Shown here: positions 32,685 to 44,421 of the stretch, piece by piece | How positions within the stretch are numbered: position 1 is the stretch's first letter | Layout of the letters: each line of letters begins with the position of its first letter | From: Prescottella equi | Lineage (GTDB): Bacteria; Actinomycetota; Actinomycetes; Mycobacteriales; Mycobacteriaceae | Reading direction: 5' to 3' | DNA length: 64,000 nucleotides | Assembly (NCBI RefSeq): GCF_020171745.1 | Contig: NZ_JAIVAH010000017.1 | Location: 124,001 to 188,000 of the forward strand | The notes under the pieces: model-generated | The model's input: the letters and a program-made list of their open reading frames with translations, nothing else | The model's database searches: none | What the model was told of the DNA's origin: nothing | Made by a program: the position numbers and the translations under genes

Positions 32685-33541
32685 GCACGCTGGACCGACT
32701 CGATCCGCAGGAGACGCTCGCGCTGGTGCGCACCGCGCTCGACGAGGACCTGCGCTACGGTCCCGACATCACGTCGGTCGCGACGGTGCCCGAGGGGGCC
32801 GTCGCGAAGGCAGCCGTCGTGACCCGGTCGGTCGGCACCGTCGCGGGCATCGACGTGGGTCTGACCGTGCTCGACGAGGTGATCGGTGCCGGCAACTACG
32901 AGGTGCTGGGTCGCGTCGCCGACGGCACCCGGGTACAGCCCGGTGACTCGGTGCTCACGGTCAGCGCGCCCACCCGCGGACTCCTGACCGCCGAGCGCAC
33001 GATGCTCAACCTTATGTGCCACCTGTCCGGCATCGCGACCGCGACGTCGGCGTGGGCGGACGCGGTGGCCGGCACGAACTGCAAGATCCGGGACAGTCGC
33101 AAGACCCTGCCCGGCATGCGTGGACTGCAGAAGTACGCGGTGCGGGTCGGCGGCGGTGTGAACCACCGGATGGGTCTCGGCGACGCCGCGCTCATCAAGG
33201 ACAATCACGTCGCCGCGGCGGGCTCGGTCGTGGCGGCGCTGCGTGCGGTGCGTGCCGTCGACCCGGACATCGAGTGCGAGGTGGAGGTCGACAACCTCAC
33301 CCAGCTCGACGAGGTGCTCGCGGAGGGTGTCGAACTCGTTCTGCTGGACAACTTTCCGCTGTGGCAGACACAGATCGCCGTGCAGCGGCGGGACACCGTC
33401 TCGCCCACGACCAAGCTCGAGTCGTCGGGTGGTCTCACTCTCGACGTCGCCGCGGACTACGCCGCGACGGGTGTCGACTACCTCGCGGTCGGCGCGCTGA
33501 CGCACTCGGTCACCGTGCTGGATCTCGGGCTGGACATGTAG
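32681..33541 (+). CDS. nadC: Nicotinate-nucleotide pyrophosphorylase (quinolinate phosphoribosyltransferase)
   Basis: 286 residues. Converts quinolinate and PRPP to nicotinate mononucleotide, CO2 and pyrophosphate. Motifs: LDEDLRYGPDITS at the N-terminus, ERTMLNLMCHLSGIAT, DSRKTLPGMRGLQKYAVRVGG (the substrate-binding R, K and H cluster), EVEVDNLTQLDE, and LESSGGLTLD in the barrel. Length is normal. Third gene of the NrtR-controlled operon. Confidence 0.96.
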   Translation: MSTLDRLDPQETLALVRTALDEDLRYGPDITSVATVPEGAVAKAAVVTRSVGTVAGIDVGLTVLDEVIGAGNYEVLGRVADGTRVQPGDSVLTVSAPTRGLLTAERTMLNLMCHLSGIATATSAWADAVAGTNCKIRDSRKTLPGMRGLQKYAVRVGGGVNHRMGLGDAALIKDNHVAAAGSVVAALRAVRAVDPDIECEVEVDNLTQLDEVLAEGVELVLLDNFPLWQTQIAVQRRDTVSPTTKLESSGGLTLDVAADYAATGVDYLAVGALTHSVTVLDLGLDM

Positions 33542-33547
33542 CGCGCC

Positions 33548-34162
33548 GTGTCGCACGTGATGCTGCTGCTGGCGCACCCCCGCCCGGACAGCTACTGCCA
33601 CGCGATCGCGGACCGGATCCGGTCGGTGCTGACCGGATCCGGCCACGACGTGCGCTTCCACGACCTGTACGCAGAGGCCTTCGATCCGATCGTCTCGGCC
33701 GAGGAGGCTTACACGACGGGGGAGTCGGTCGAGTCCTACCTGGCCCGTGAATCCGATTCCGTCGTCGGACGGCACCGCACCGAACTGCGGGACGCTCGGG
33801 GTCTCGTCGTCGTCCATCCCAATTGGTGGGGGAAGCCGCCGGCCATCCTGTCCGGATGGATGGACCGCGTGGTAGTGCCCGGCGTGGCGTACCGGCTTCC
33901 CGACGCGACCGGTGAACCCGAGAGTCTCCTCGCGATCGAACGGATGCTCGTGGTCAACACCTCGGACACCACTGCCGAACGCGAGCAGTCGGTGTTCGGT
34001 GATCCTCTCGAGGCGATCTGGGGCCGGTGCCTGGCGCCGTATCTCGGTGGCCCGTCCTTCGTGCGCCAGGTCTTCAGGCCCGTGACCGATGCGACGCGGG
34101 AGCAGCGGACCGACTGGCTGGACGACGTCGCGGACATGACCCGCGCCCTGTTCGTGCACTGA
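33548..34162 (+). CDS. Flavodoxin-like NAD(P)H dehydrogenase (quinone) / general stress YwrO-KefF type
   Basis: 204 residues from the GTG at 33548, six bases after nadC. Belongs to the flavodoxin_2/NQO1-like fold: MLLLAHPRPDSYCHAIAD binds the FMN/FAD phosphate, VVVHPNWWGKPPAILSGWMDRV is the conserved flavin segment, and VVNTSDTT follows the next strand. These enzymes reduce quinones or dyes by two electrons from NAD(P)H. It may be read through from nadC, which would place a redox enzyme under NAD control, though it lacks its own clear ribosome site. Confidence 0.85.
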   Translation: MSHVMLLLAHPRPDSYCHAIADRIRSVLTGSGHDVRFHDLYAEAFDPIVSAEEAYTTGESVESYLARESDSVVGRHRTELRDARGLVVVHPNWWGKPPAILSGWMDRVVVPGVAYRLPDATGEPESLLAIERMLVVNTSDTTAEREQSVFGDPLEAIWGRCLAPYLGGPSFVRQVFRPVTDATREQRTDWLDDVADMTRALFVH

Positions 34163-34300
34163 ATTCGGTCAGGCACCTGGAGTTGGAGGCGCGAGTGCGG
34201 CCTCGCTCACAGTTGATCTTGAACCATCCTTAGCTGGGCGAAATGTCTGATAAGACTCAGTACGTCGGGGAGTCCATGCAGGGGTCGGCGGAGGAGTCGT

Positions 34301-36895
34301 GTGGCACAGCAAAGTTCGCGAGAGGGCGTGTCCGGCGGCGGCCCGTCCGCTGACGATCGTCTCGGCTATGTAGGCATGCCCCCGCCACGGCTGTCCGTGA
34401 CGGTTCAACCGCGCGAGGACGTCCACTCGGTGCTCGATGCGGTGGTGGCGCGCGAGGTGCCCGGCAAGGTCTTGATCAGCGCGGCGGCGGGCACGGGCAA
34501 GACGGTGCTGCTTGCCGATTGGATCGATCGGACAGATCGGGATCTCGAGATCGCCTGGGTGACACTCGGATCCGCCGACAACGATGCGGAAGCGTTGCGG
34601 CGCAGGCTCGCCGGTCTGTGGGAACGGTTGGGCGCCGGCGGGGGCCCGGTCGTCCTGGTCCTCGACGACGCCCACGAGATCCGTGACGATGCCGCGCTCG
34701 GCGTGCTGGCGGCTGTCGTGGAGTCCGCGCCGGTGCAGTCGACGGTCATCGTGGCCTGCCGCAGGACGCCCGACCTGCCGTTTGCCCGCTATGCGCTCGA
34801 AGGCACGCTCACGTGGATCGGCTGGGAGGAACTCGCGCTCGACAGGGTTGCGGTCGCCGCGATCGTCGAGGAACACGGACCCTCGCTCGACGAGTCCGAC
34901 CTCGACGGGCTTCTCGAGCTGACGCGCGGGTGGGCGGCACCGGTGCGACTCGCGGCGATGCGACTCGGAACGTACGCCGATCGGAGCGGGGCCGTCGCGG
35001 ATCTCCTCCGCTATCCGCAGCAGATCTCGGAGTACGTCGTCGAAGAGACGCTCGGTGCGCTGCCCGCGTACCTGGTGCGGTTCATCGAGGCGACGAGCAT
35101 CGTCGAGTTCTTCGACGCCGACCTCGCGGAACAGCTCGACGAGGCGAGCGTGGACCGCGCCGTATCGGACCGGGAGCGGTTCGGCGTGCCGGTTCTCAGG
35201 TGCTCCGCGGACACCACCGGCGTCCGCTACGGATGGCATCCGCTCGTCCGCGCCCATGCACGCGCCGCTGTCCGGAATCGCGATCCCGAGCGGGTGACCC
35301 GGTTGCACCGGATCGCGGCGCGCTGGTTCCTGGACGCGCGCGAACCCATCATCGCGCTAGAGCACCTCGTCGCGGCAGGTGACGAACACGCGCTGGAGGA
35401 GTTCGTTCTCCGCCACGGCCTCACAGCGGTCTTCGACGGCCACGCAGAGGCCGTCTGGGATCTGATCGGAACCCGGTACGGCGACCTGCCGGGCGTGCGG
35501 TACCTGCGGGCTCTGGCCGCGCTCGAACGGAACTACCCTGATGCCGCCCACGCGCACCTGGTCGTCGCCGATTCGAGGCCGTCCGCTGATCGATTCGCCG
35601 TCGCCGCCCGTGCGTTCGCGGCAGCGCTGGCGGTCGAGATCGCAGTGATCGGCGGTTCGGCAGTACCGGAAGGTGCGCTGCGCGCGTTCGAGGAGTGCGC
35701 CGGGACAGGCAGTGTCGATCTGGATTGCTATGTAGCACTGCAGCATTCGGCTGCGCGGATGTTGCTCGGGGACCTGGCGTGGAGCGAGGGGTTGCTCCGG
35801 CAGGCGCTGACACTGGCCGACGTGGGGGCGCACCCGCGTCTGGTGTTGCGTAGTCTTGCGAGGCTTTCGGTGCTCTCCAGTGTGAAGGGTGACCTCGGAA
35901 CAATGGCGGTGCGCGCGGCGCATGCACTGGAGTACGCGGTCGCACGAGGGCTCACTGATCGCATCGACGCCTTCCAGTGCGCTGCAGCGGTGTGCATGGA
36001 TGCATATCTCCGCGCCGAATCGTTGCCCGACGACAGCCCCGTTCACGCTTTGGCCCTCGCGTCGGCGCTCGAATCGCATCAGCACGCCAGGCCGGACGGG
36101 ACGACGGCACCCGCCTCCGGCGGACACGGCGAGGTCGCCTTCGCGCTCGTGCAGGCTCGGCGCAACCCTCGCCCCACCCCCGCCGACGCGGATGTCGTCG
36201 GGCGCGCAATGCTCGGATTGTTGGATCGGGCCCCGCAGCCGGGATTCAGCGACAATTTCGTCCCGCTCGTGATGGCGGTCCTCCTCGACGCCGGACGGAT
36301 GACCGCGGCCGCAGAGCTGATCGAGAGGGCGGCTTCGACCTTCGGGGAGAGGTTCAACGTGGTGGTGGCCCGGGCGATGGTGGAGGTTGCCGTGGGCAAC
36401 ACCGCTGCTGCCCGTGAGTTGCTCGGTGCTGTGCCGGGCTCGCAGCTCGGTCCGGCCCTCGGCGTCCGCGCGTGGCTGCTCGACGCTGTCGTGGCGAACC
36501 GCCAGCGCCGGTCCGCCGACGCGGTCGTGTCACTCGCGCGTGCGCTGGAAGTGGCCGAACCGAATCGGATCGTGAGTCCGTTTCTGGACTACGCCGCCGA
36601 TACGGCCGAGATGCTGACGCTGCTACCGCCGGGGGGAGAACACAGCCACGAGTTCGTGGTGCACATCAGGACGAAGCTGGTCGATGCAAATGCCGGACGG
36701 AACCCGCGTCTGACGCGGACCGAGAAGGTGATGCTGGGCGAGTTGGCGACTGGAAGGCAGCTTCGTGAGATCGCCCGAGATCTGCACGTGTCGCTCAACA
36801 CCGTTCGCACCCATACCCGCAACGTCTACCGGAAACTCGAGGTGAGCAGTCGCGCCGAGGCAGTGGAGGCGGCGATACAGCGCGGGCTCCTCTGA
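34301..36895 (+). CDS. Large ATP-binding LuxR-family regulator (MalT/LAL-like STAND protein)
   Basis: 864 residues from the GTG at 34301 (GGAGGAG 6-12 bases upstream). Residues about 40-280 are a STAND NTPase: Walker A SAAAGTGKT (60-68), Walker B VVLVLDDAHE, then the HPLVRAHAR winged segment seen in MalT relatives. Residues about 300-790 are helical repeats for ligand or protein sensing. The last 65 residues are a LuxR helix-turn-helix (LTRTEKVMLGELATGRQLREIA, then LNTVRTHTRNVYRKL). Such proteins switch on catabolic or secondary-metabolite genes after binding an inducer and ATP. No obvious target lies beside it. It stands alone between nadC and unrelated genes, with a 138-bp upstream gap. Confidence 0.88.
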   Translation: MAQQSSREGVSGGGPSADDRLGYVGMPPPRLSVTVQPREDVHSVLDAVVAREVPGKVLISAAAGTGKTVLLADWIDRTDRDLEIAWVTLGSADNDAEALRRRLAGLWERLGAGGGPVVLVLDDAHEIRDDAALGVLAAVVESAPVQSTVIVACRRTPDLPFARYALEGTLTWIGWEELALDRVAVAAIVEEHGPSLDESDLDGLLELTRGWAAPVRLAAMRLGTYADRSGAVADLLRYPQQISEYVVEETLGALPAYLVRFIEATSIVEFFDADLAEQLDEASVDRAVSDRERFGVPVLRCSADTTGVRYGWHPLVRAHARAAVRNRDPERVTRLHRIAARWFLDAREPIIALEHLVAAGDEHALEEFVLRHGLTAVFDGHAEAVWDLIGTRYGDLPGVRYLRALAALERNYPDAAHAHLVVADSRPSADRFAVAARAFAAALAVEIAVIGGSAVPEGALRAFEECAGTGSVDLDCYVALQHSAARMLLGDLAWSEGLLRQALTLADVGAHPRLVLRSLARLSVLSSVKGDLGTMAVRAAHALEYAVARGLTDRIDAFQCAAAVCMDAYLRAESLPDDSPVHALALASALESHQHARPDGTTAPASGGHGEVAFALVQARRNPRPTPADADVVGRAMLGLLDRAPQPGFSDNFVPLVMAVLLDAGRMTAAAELIERAASTFGERFNVVVARAMVEVAVGNTAAARELLGAVPGSQLGPALGVRAWLLDAVVANRQRRSADAVVSLARALEVAEPNRIVSPFLDYAADTAEMLTLLPPGGEHSHEFVVHIRTKLVDANAGRNPRLTRTEKVMLGELATGRQLREIARDLHVSLNTVRTHTRNVYRKLEVSSRAEAVEAAIQRGLL

Positions 36896-36929
36896 CGACT
36901 CGTCGGCGGGGTCGTGGTTTGCTGTGGGT

Positions 36930-37379
36930 ATGGGGTGGGTATCGCGGCAGGTATGGATCGCGTCCGGCGTCGGCGCTGTCGTGGGCGTGAGCGAGAGCGC
37001 GCCTTCCGGTTTCGGAGTTCAGACGTGGCCTGCGCTGGTGCTGGGGGCATTCGCCGGCGTCGTCGTCGGCCTGGCGTCGGTGATGGGCGGGCACCTGGCG
37101 GTCCGCTCGGCTGAGGTGTGGCCGCCGCGATCGTCCATGTCTTGGCGCCATAGATTCGCCGTGTGTTCGTCCGCGGTGGTGTTCCTGCTGACCGCGGGGT
37201 GCTTCGCGTGGATCATCGTGTCGGCAGGAGCTGCCGCGGACCAATCCGACGGCAGGTACTTCCTGGGCGTGTCCGCGGCGTTCGCCGCGGTGACCTACGC
37301 GTTCACGGTGTTCCTCGCGCCTGTGTTGCCGAGTGGAAACGGCATCACACGGCGGCCGCGAGTGCAGCGGCGGCCGTGA
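36930..37379 (+). CDS. Four-helix membrane protein, unknown function
   Basis: 149 residues from the ATG at 36930. Hydrophobic helices at about residues 7-20 (weak), 31-52, 75-97 and 107-129, a basic C-terminus (TRRPRVQRRP) and few charged residues elsewhere. No family recognised. It ends convergently with, and overlaps by 35 bases, the frameshifted exporter on the other strand. Codon usage is somewhat less biased than in the neighbouring his and nad genes. Confidence 0.55.
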   Translation: MGWVSRQVWIASGVGAVVGVSESAPSGFGVQTWPALVLGAFAGVVVGLASVMGGHLAVRSAEVWPPRSSMSWRHRFAVCSSAVVFLLTAGCFAWIIVSAGAAADQSDGRYFLGVSAAFAAVTYAFTVFLAPVLPSGNGITRRPRVQRRP

Positions 37380-37961
37380 AGAACAGTGCCGCGAAGACGC
37401 GGCTCGTCAGCTGCATCTGCCGGGGTGAGCGCGACAGGCGCAGCACGCGTGAGGCCAGGCCCGTGTATCCGGTCATGACGACGGTGTCGACCGCGACCAT
37501 CGTCGCCGCCATGAGTGCGTACTGCGGCAGCAGCGGGGCAGCGGGGCGAGGAACTGCGGCAGCACCGCGAGCATGAAGACGATCGCCTTCGGGTTGCTGG
37601 AGTTGACGAGGAACGCCCGCAGCACGAGCCCGGCCGCGGTCGAGCGGCCCGTGCCGGACTCGGCGTCGACCGGTGTGGGTGCCGAACGCCACTGGCGCAC
37701 ACCGAGATAGGCGAGGTAGGCGACACCGAACCACTTGACGATCAGGAACGCCGTCGTCGATCCCGCCAGCAGCGCGCCGACGCCGGCCGCGACGATCGCG
37801 ATCTGCAGCAGCAACGCCAGCTGCAGGCCGAGGATGTTCCAGTATCCGCGGAGGAAGCCGTGCTGCAGGCCGGTCGACATCGACGCGATCGCGCCGGCTC
37901 CCGGTGACAGACTGATCACCCAGCTGGCGCCGAAGAACGCCAACCAGATCTGCCACGACAC
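37345..37961 (-). pseudogene. LysE/RhtB-family amino-acid exporter, frameshifted
   Basis: The N-terminal part reads from the ATG at 37961 (MSWQIWLAFFGASWVISLSPG, then NILGLQLALLLQIAIVAAG and NSSNPKAIVFMLAVLPQFLAP) and the C-terminal part (PLLPQYALMAATMVAVD ... SPRQMQLTSRVFAALFF) continues in another frame to 37345. The two halves join into one normal six-helix LysE protein of about 205 residues. The break lies at 37531-37552, where an 8-bp unit CAGCGGGG stands twice in tandem. Family spacing between the two PQ motifs fits loss of a single base better than gain of 8. It may be a true pseudogene, a slippage site or a sequencing error. Confidence 0.8.
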
Positions 37962-38009
37962 GGGCCAGAAATCTACTCCCGGCCCGGGCGCGTGGAGGCG
38001 GCGGGTAGG

Positions 38010-39296
38010 TCAGGAACCGCCGGATCCGGAGCCGAGGCAGCTACGCGGGGGGTCGACCAGTGAGCAGAATGCCGCAGGCTTCACCGGCCGGTAGTCCGCG
38101 GGCACACCGCCGACCGCGACGAGGTCCCGATACGTCGCGACGGCGTCGGTGGGGCGCCGGGTGAGTGTCGGGTCGGTGAGGGCGTCGACCGTGTACAGGC
38201 CGAACCGCGGCCGGTACGAACCCCATTCGTAGTTGTCAGTGATCGACCAGTAGTTGTAGCCGATGACGTCGGCGCCGTCCTCGCGGGCGCGTTCGATCCA
38301 GTAGATGTGATCGCGCAGGTGGTCCGACCGGGTGTACCCGTCCGCGCGGGCCTGCCCGTTGTCGGTCGGCATGCCGTTCTCCACGACGTAGAGCGGCATG
38401 CCCGGCAGCTTGCGGTGGTACGCCATGAGGGCGTGGTAGATCCCGTCCGGCTGCGGGACGACGTCGTAGAAGCGGTCGGTGGCGGCCGCGATCGCGGAGA
38501 CGTTGTCCAACGAGACGCCGTAGTAGTAGTCGATGCCGAGGAAGTCGAGCTTGTCGGTCACCCGGTCGACGAACAGGGTGTCGAGCATCCCGAAGACGGC
38601 CGGGATGAACGCCAGGTTGCTGCCGACGCGGGCGGTGGGGTCGAGCTGGTGGATGCGGTCGTAGATCGTGCGGTGCGCGCGGGTCATACCGTCGAACATC
38701 TTGTGGACGTCGAGCAGCGAGATCCCGCCGAAGGTCAGTTCGCGCTGCGCGTACGTCGTCGGCTCGTTGAACGTGATCCAGATGGCCCCGGCGTCCTTGT
38801 AGCGCTCGACGACCTTGTCGGCGTTGGCGAGCCAGTCGTCGACGGTCCGCGGGTCGGCCCAGCCGCCGCGGTCGGCGACCCAGCCGGGATACACCCAGTG
38901 ATCGAGCGTGATCATCGGGGTCATGCCGTGGCTGCGGATCCGCTGTACGACGTCGTCGTAGTAGGCGAACTCGGCCTCGTCCCAGGTGCCGGGGCTCGGT
39001 TGCACCCGCGCCCACTCGATGCCGAAGCGGAACACGTCCACGCCGAGCGCCGCCGCGTTGTCGATGTCCTCGGCGTAGCGGTGCCGGAAGTCGACCGCGT
39101 CGCCGATCTCGTCGTGGGTCTGTCCGGACGCCGAGTACCGCGCCCAGTTGCTGTCCGGCGACGCCCCCTCGGACTGGAAGCCGGACGTGGCCACGCCCCA
39201 CAGGAAGTCGTCGCCGAGCGGCGCGGCCTGTGCGGCGGGCGCGGCGAGCAGGGTTGCGGTGAGCGCCACGATCGCGGCGCCGAGAGCGGTTTTCAC
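38010..39296 (-). CDS. Secreted GH1-family beta-glucosidase
   Basis: 428 residues from the GTG at 39296 (AAGGAG 6 bases upstream). A signal peptide of about 24 residues ends AAPAAQA. The rest is a family 1 glycoside hydrolase barrel: DFLWGVATSGFQSEGA, the acid/base in WITFNEPTTYA, LGIDYYYG on the next strand, and the nucleophile in LYVVENGMPT; GYNYWSITDNYEWGSYRPRFGLY closes the active site. It is shorter than many GH1 enzymes and secretion is unusual in the family. It starts 10 bases after the flavo-oxidase gene on the same strand, so the two are almost certainly one operon. Substrate unknown; a sterol or other aglycone glucoside is suggested by the partner. Confidence 0.9.
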   Translation of the reverse strand: MKTALGAAIVALTATLLAAPAAQAAPLGDDFLWGVATSGFQSEGASPDSNWARYSASGQTHDEIGDAVDFRHRYAEDIDNAAALGVDVFRFGIEWARVQPSPGTWDEAEFAYYDDVVQRIRSHGMTPMITLDHWVYPGWVADRGGWADPRTVDDWLANADKVVERYKDAGAIWITFNEPTTYAQRELTFGGISLLDVHKMFDGMTRAHRTIYDRIHQLDPTARVGSNLAFIPAVFGMLDTLFVDRVTDKLDFLGIDYYYGVSLDNVSAIAAATDRFYDVVPQPDGIYHALMAYHRKLPGMPLYVVENGMPTDNGQARADGYTRSDHLRDHIYWIERAREDGADVIGYNYWSITDNYEWGSYRPRFGLYTVDALTDPTLTRRPTDAVATYRDLVAVGGVPADYRPVKPAAFCSLVDPPRSCLGSGSGGS

Positions 39297-39306
39297 GGTT
39301 GCTCCT

Positions 39307-40923
39307 TCAGAAGACCGAGCCGACGTCGTGCGCGACGACGGTATCCATGCTGTATTCGGCCAGTGCCGCGATCGTCATCGACGGATTGCACGCGCCGGTG
39401 GAGCCCGGGATGCGTGCGCCGTCGAGGACGTAGAGGCCGCGCTGTCCGTGTACGCGTCCGGCGTCGTCGCAGACGGTCTCGAACGGTGCGCCGCCGAGGG
39501 GATGGAAGGTGTTGGTGTCGAAGGCATTCACGTCGATCGCCGACACCCCGAACCCGGCGCCCACGATCTGTTCGATCCGGGCGCGGATCGCGTCGGTGAG
39601 ACCGCGGTCGTAGGCCTGGTTCCAGGTGAGCACCGCATCGTCGCGGGCGGCGTCGTAGTTCCACACGCCGAGTCCCTGCACCACGCCGTACCCGATCACC
39701 GACGTCGTGTGCAGGTCCAGCGGGAACGGCACCGGCCCGAGGACGATCGTCAGCGCGCCGGCCGGGTTGTCCCAGTCCTTGACGCCGACGCACGCCGGTC
39801 CGCCCTGCCAGGCGCCGGGGCTGTCGGTGACGCGGGTGACCATGAAGATGCGGTCGCCGTTGTTGCCCCACCCGGTGCCGACGCCGTCCGGCAGATCGGG
39901 GATCAGGTTCTTGGCCTTCGCCTTGACCAGCAGGCGGGTGGTGCCGGGGGAGCCGGCGCCGAGGAACAGCGCGTCGGAGACGATGCGTTTGCGTTCGAGT
40001 ACGGTGCCGTCCCGGCCGATCCGGTCGCAGTGGACGATCCAGGTGCCGTCGGCGCCGCGTTGGATGTCGCCCACGCGATGCAGCGGCGCCACCTCCACCT
40101 TGCCGGTCGCCTCGGCCTCCGCGAGGTAGGTGACGTCCACGGAGAACTTGCCGCCGTTGTTGACGCCGTAGATCACGTCGCCGTTGGTGTACGACGGCCG
40201 CATCTCGCCGCGCAGTTCACGGCGCGCGAACTCCCAGTCGATGGGCATCGGCACCCGGAACGTGTGCAGTCCCTGCGCGTCGGCCATCTCCACGAACCGC
40301 CGCGACGAGTTGTACTGGGGGCTGTTCAACAGGTCGTCGGGAATCGTCGCTATCCGCAGCATCCGCGCGACCCGCGGGTAGTACTCCGACTCCATGCGTT
40401 CGTAGTCGATGCGCGACGAGACGGACTTCGCGAAGTTCTCGCCGTTCGGCTGCATGGTCATGCCGTGATAGACCAGCGAGCCGCCGCCGACGCCGGCGCC
40501 GCAGAGGATGTCCATGCCGTTGCCGGGGATGCGCTCCATCAGGCCCGTGAACGGTGGAAAGACGGCCGGCGGAGCGCCCGTCATGACGGGGTGCGGTTGC
40601 AGCCACGCGGAGCGCTGGTCGGGGGAGAGCATCCGGGGGAACGTCTCGGCGTTGGGGCCCGTCGGCCAGCGGATGCCGCGCTCGAGGACGAGGGTGTCCA
40701 CGCCGGCGCGGCCGAGATGCATCGCCGCGATCGCGCCGCCGAAGCCGCTGCCGATCACGACGGCGCGGCGGCGTTGCTCGGTGACCTGCTGGGGCTGTGC
40801 GTGGGCCGGCGCGGGCGCCGCGGCGGTCGCACCCGCCGTGGTCACGATCGTTGCGGCGGCAGCACTGCCGAGGAACATGCGCCGCGACACACGTGCAGTG
40901 GTGGAACTCGAATCCTGGATCAC
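39307..40923 (-). CDS. Tat-exported GMC-type oxidase, cholesterol oxidase-like
   Basis: 538 residues from the GTG at 40923 (AAGGGAG upstream). A Tat signal (SRRMFLGSAAAATIV) ends near APAHAQP. Then the FAD fold VVIGSGFGGAIAAMHLG, GAGVGGGSLVYHGM, NNGGKFSVDVTYLAEAEATGKV, FLGAGSPGTTRLLV, GVGTGWGNNGD and the C-terminal FHPLGG and GACNPSMTIAALAE motifs. The order and spacing match class I cholesterol oxidases (Streptomyces/Brevibacterium, R. equi ChoE): the HPLGG histidine and the GxNP asparagine are present. By my remembered alignment the glutamate that drives isomerisation in the Streptomyces enzyme is not conserved (TIVLGPVP). Expected role: extracellular oxidation of a 3-beta-hydroxysteroid or similar alcohol with release of hydrogen peroxide. 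First gene of a two-gene operon. Confidence 0.85.
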   Translation of the reverse strand: MIQDSSSTTARVSRRMFLGSAAAATIVTTAGATAAAPAPAHAQPQQVTEQRRRAVVIGSGFGGAIAAMHLGRAGVDTLVLERGIRWPTGPNAETFPRMLSPDQRSAWLQPHPVMTGAPPAVFPPFTGLMERIPGNGMDILCGAGVGGGSLVYHGMTMQPNGENFAKSVSSRIDYERMESEYYPRVARMLRIATIPDDLLNSPQYNSSRRFVEMADAQGLHTFRVPMPIDWEFARRELRGEMRPSYTNGDVIYGVNNGGKFSVDVTYLAEAEATGKVEVAPLHRVGDIQRGADGTWIVHCDRIGRDGTVLERKRIVSDALFLGAGSPGTTRLLVKAKAKNLIPDLPDGVGTGWGNNGDRIFMVTRVTDSPGAWQGGPACVGVKDWDNPAGALTIVLGPVPFPLDLHTTSVIGYGVVQGLGVWNYDAARDDAVLTWNQAYDRGLTDAIRARIEQIVGAGFGVSAIDVNAFDTNTFHPLGGAPFETVCDDAGRVHGQRGLYVLDGARIPGSTGACNPSMTIAALAEYSMDTVVAHDVGSVF

Positions 40924-41145
40924 GACGGCTCCCTTGCCATGCTGTTCCGGGGTGCTGCTGGGACGACTGGCTCTCGCAGGTCCGGACTCTAGGGTGGACA
41001 CGTGTCCAGTGGGGTGTCTTTCGGATAAAACGCAGTTCAGGGGCACCGCTCGCCGCGCCTCGGGTCCCGCTCGACGCGCGTGCGGGGCCGGAACGTAAGT
41101 AACTTGCACCCATCGCGGATAATCGTTGTAAACCCCCGTTCTCCA

Positions 41146-41158
41146 GAGAGGACCTCTC
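41146..41158 (+). promoter_or_regulatory. Hairpin over the hisD ribosome-binding site
   Basis: GAGAGG-A-CCTCTC ends directly at the hisD ATG and contains the Shine-Dalgarno GAGAGG. Folded as a 5-bp stem with a GAC loop, it would bury the ribosome site. It could be chance, but both arms are perfect. Confidence 0.35.
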
Positions 41159-44264
<3,106 letters not shown>

Positions 44265-44268
44265 AGCC

Positions 44269-44421
44269 ATGGATACGGTCTTCATCTACGTCCTGTTCCT
44301 CGCAGCGGGCTTCGCCATCGGCGGCGCGTACGCGATGTGGAAGGTGAACAAGCTGGCCTCTGGCGTGCTCGTGGCCCTGGCCATCCTCGCGGCGGCGTCG
44401 GGAATCCTGCGGCTGATCTGA
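44269..44421 (+). CDS. 50-residue membrane protein inside the his operon
   Basis: ATG at 44269, five bases after hisB. Two hydrophobic helices (about residues 3-23 and 30-48) with a short KVNK turn make a hairpin. Stop overlaps the ATG of the next gene by one base. No recognised family. Its firm place between hisB and the transporter gene suggests coupling to it. Confidence 0.65.
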   Translation: MDTVFIYVLFLAAGFAIGGAYAMWKVNKLASGVLVALAILAAASGILRLI

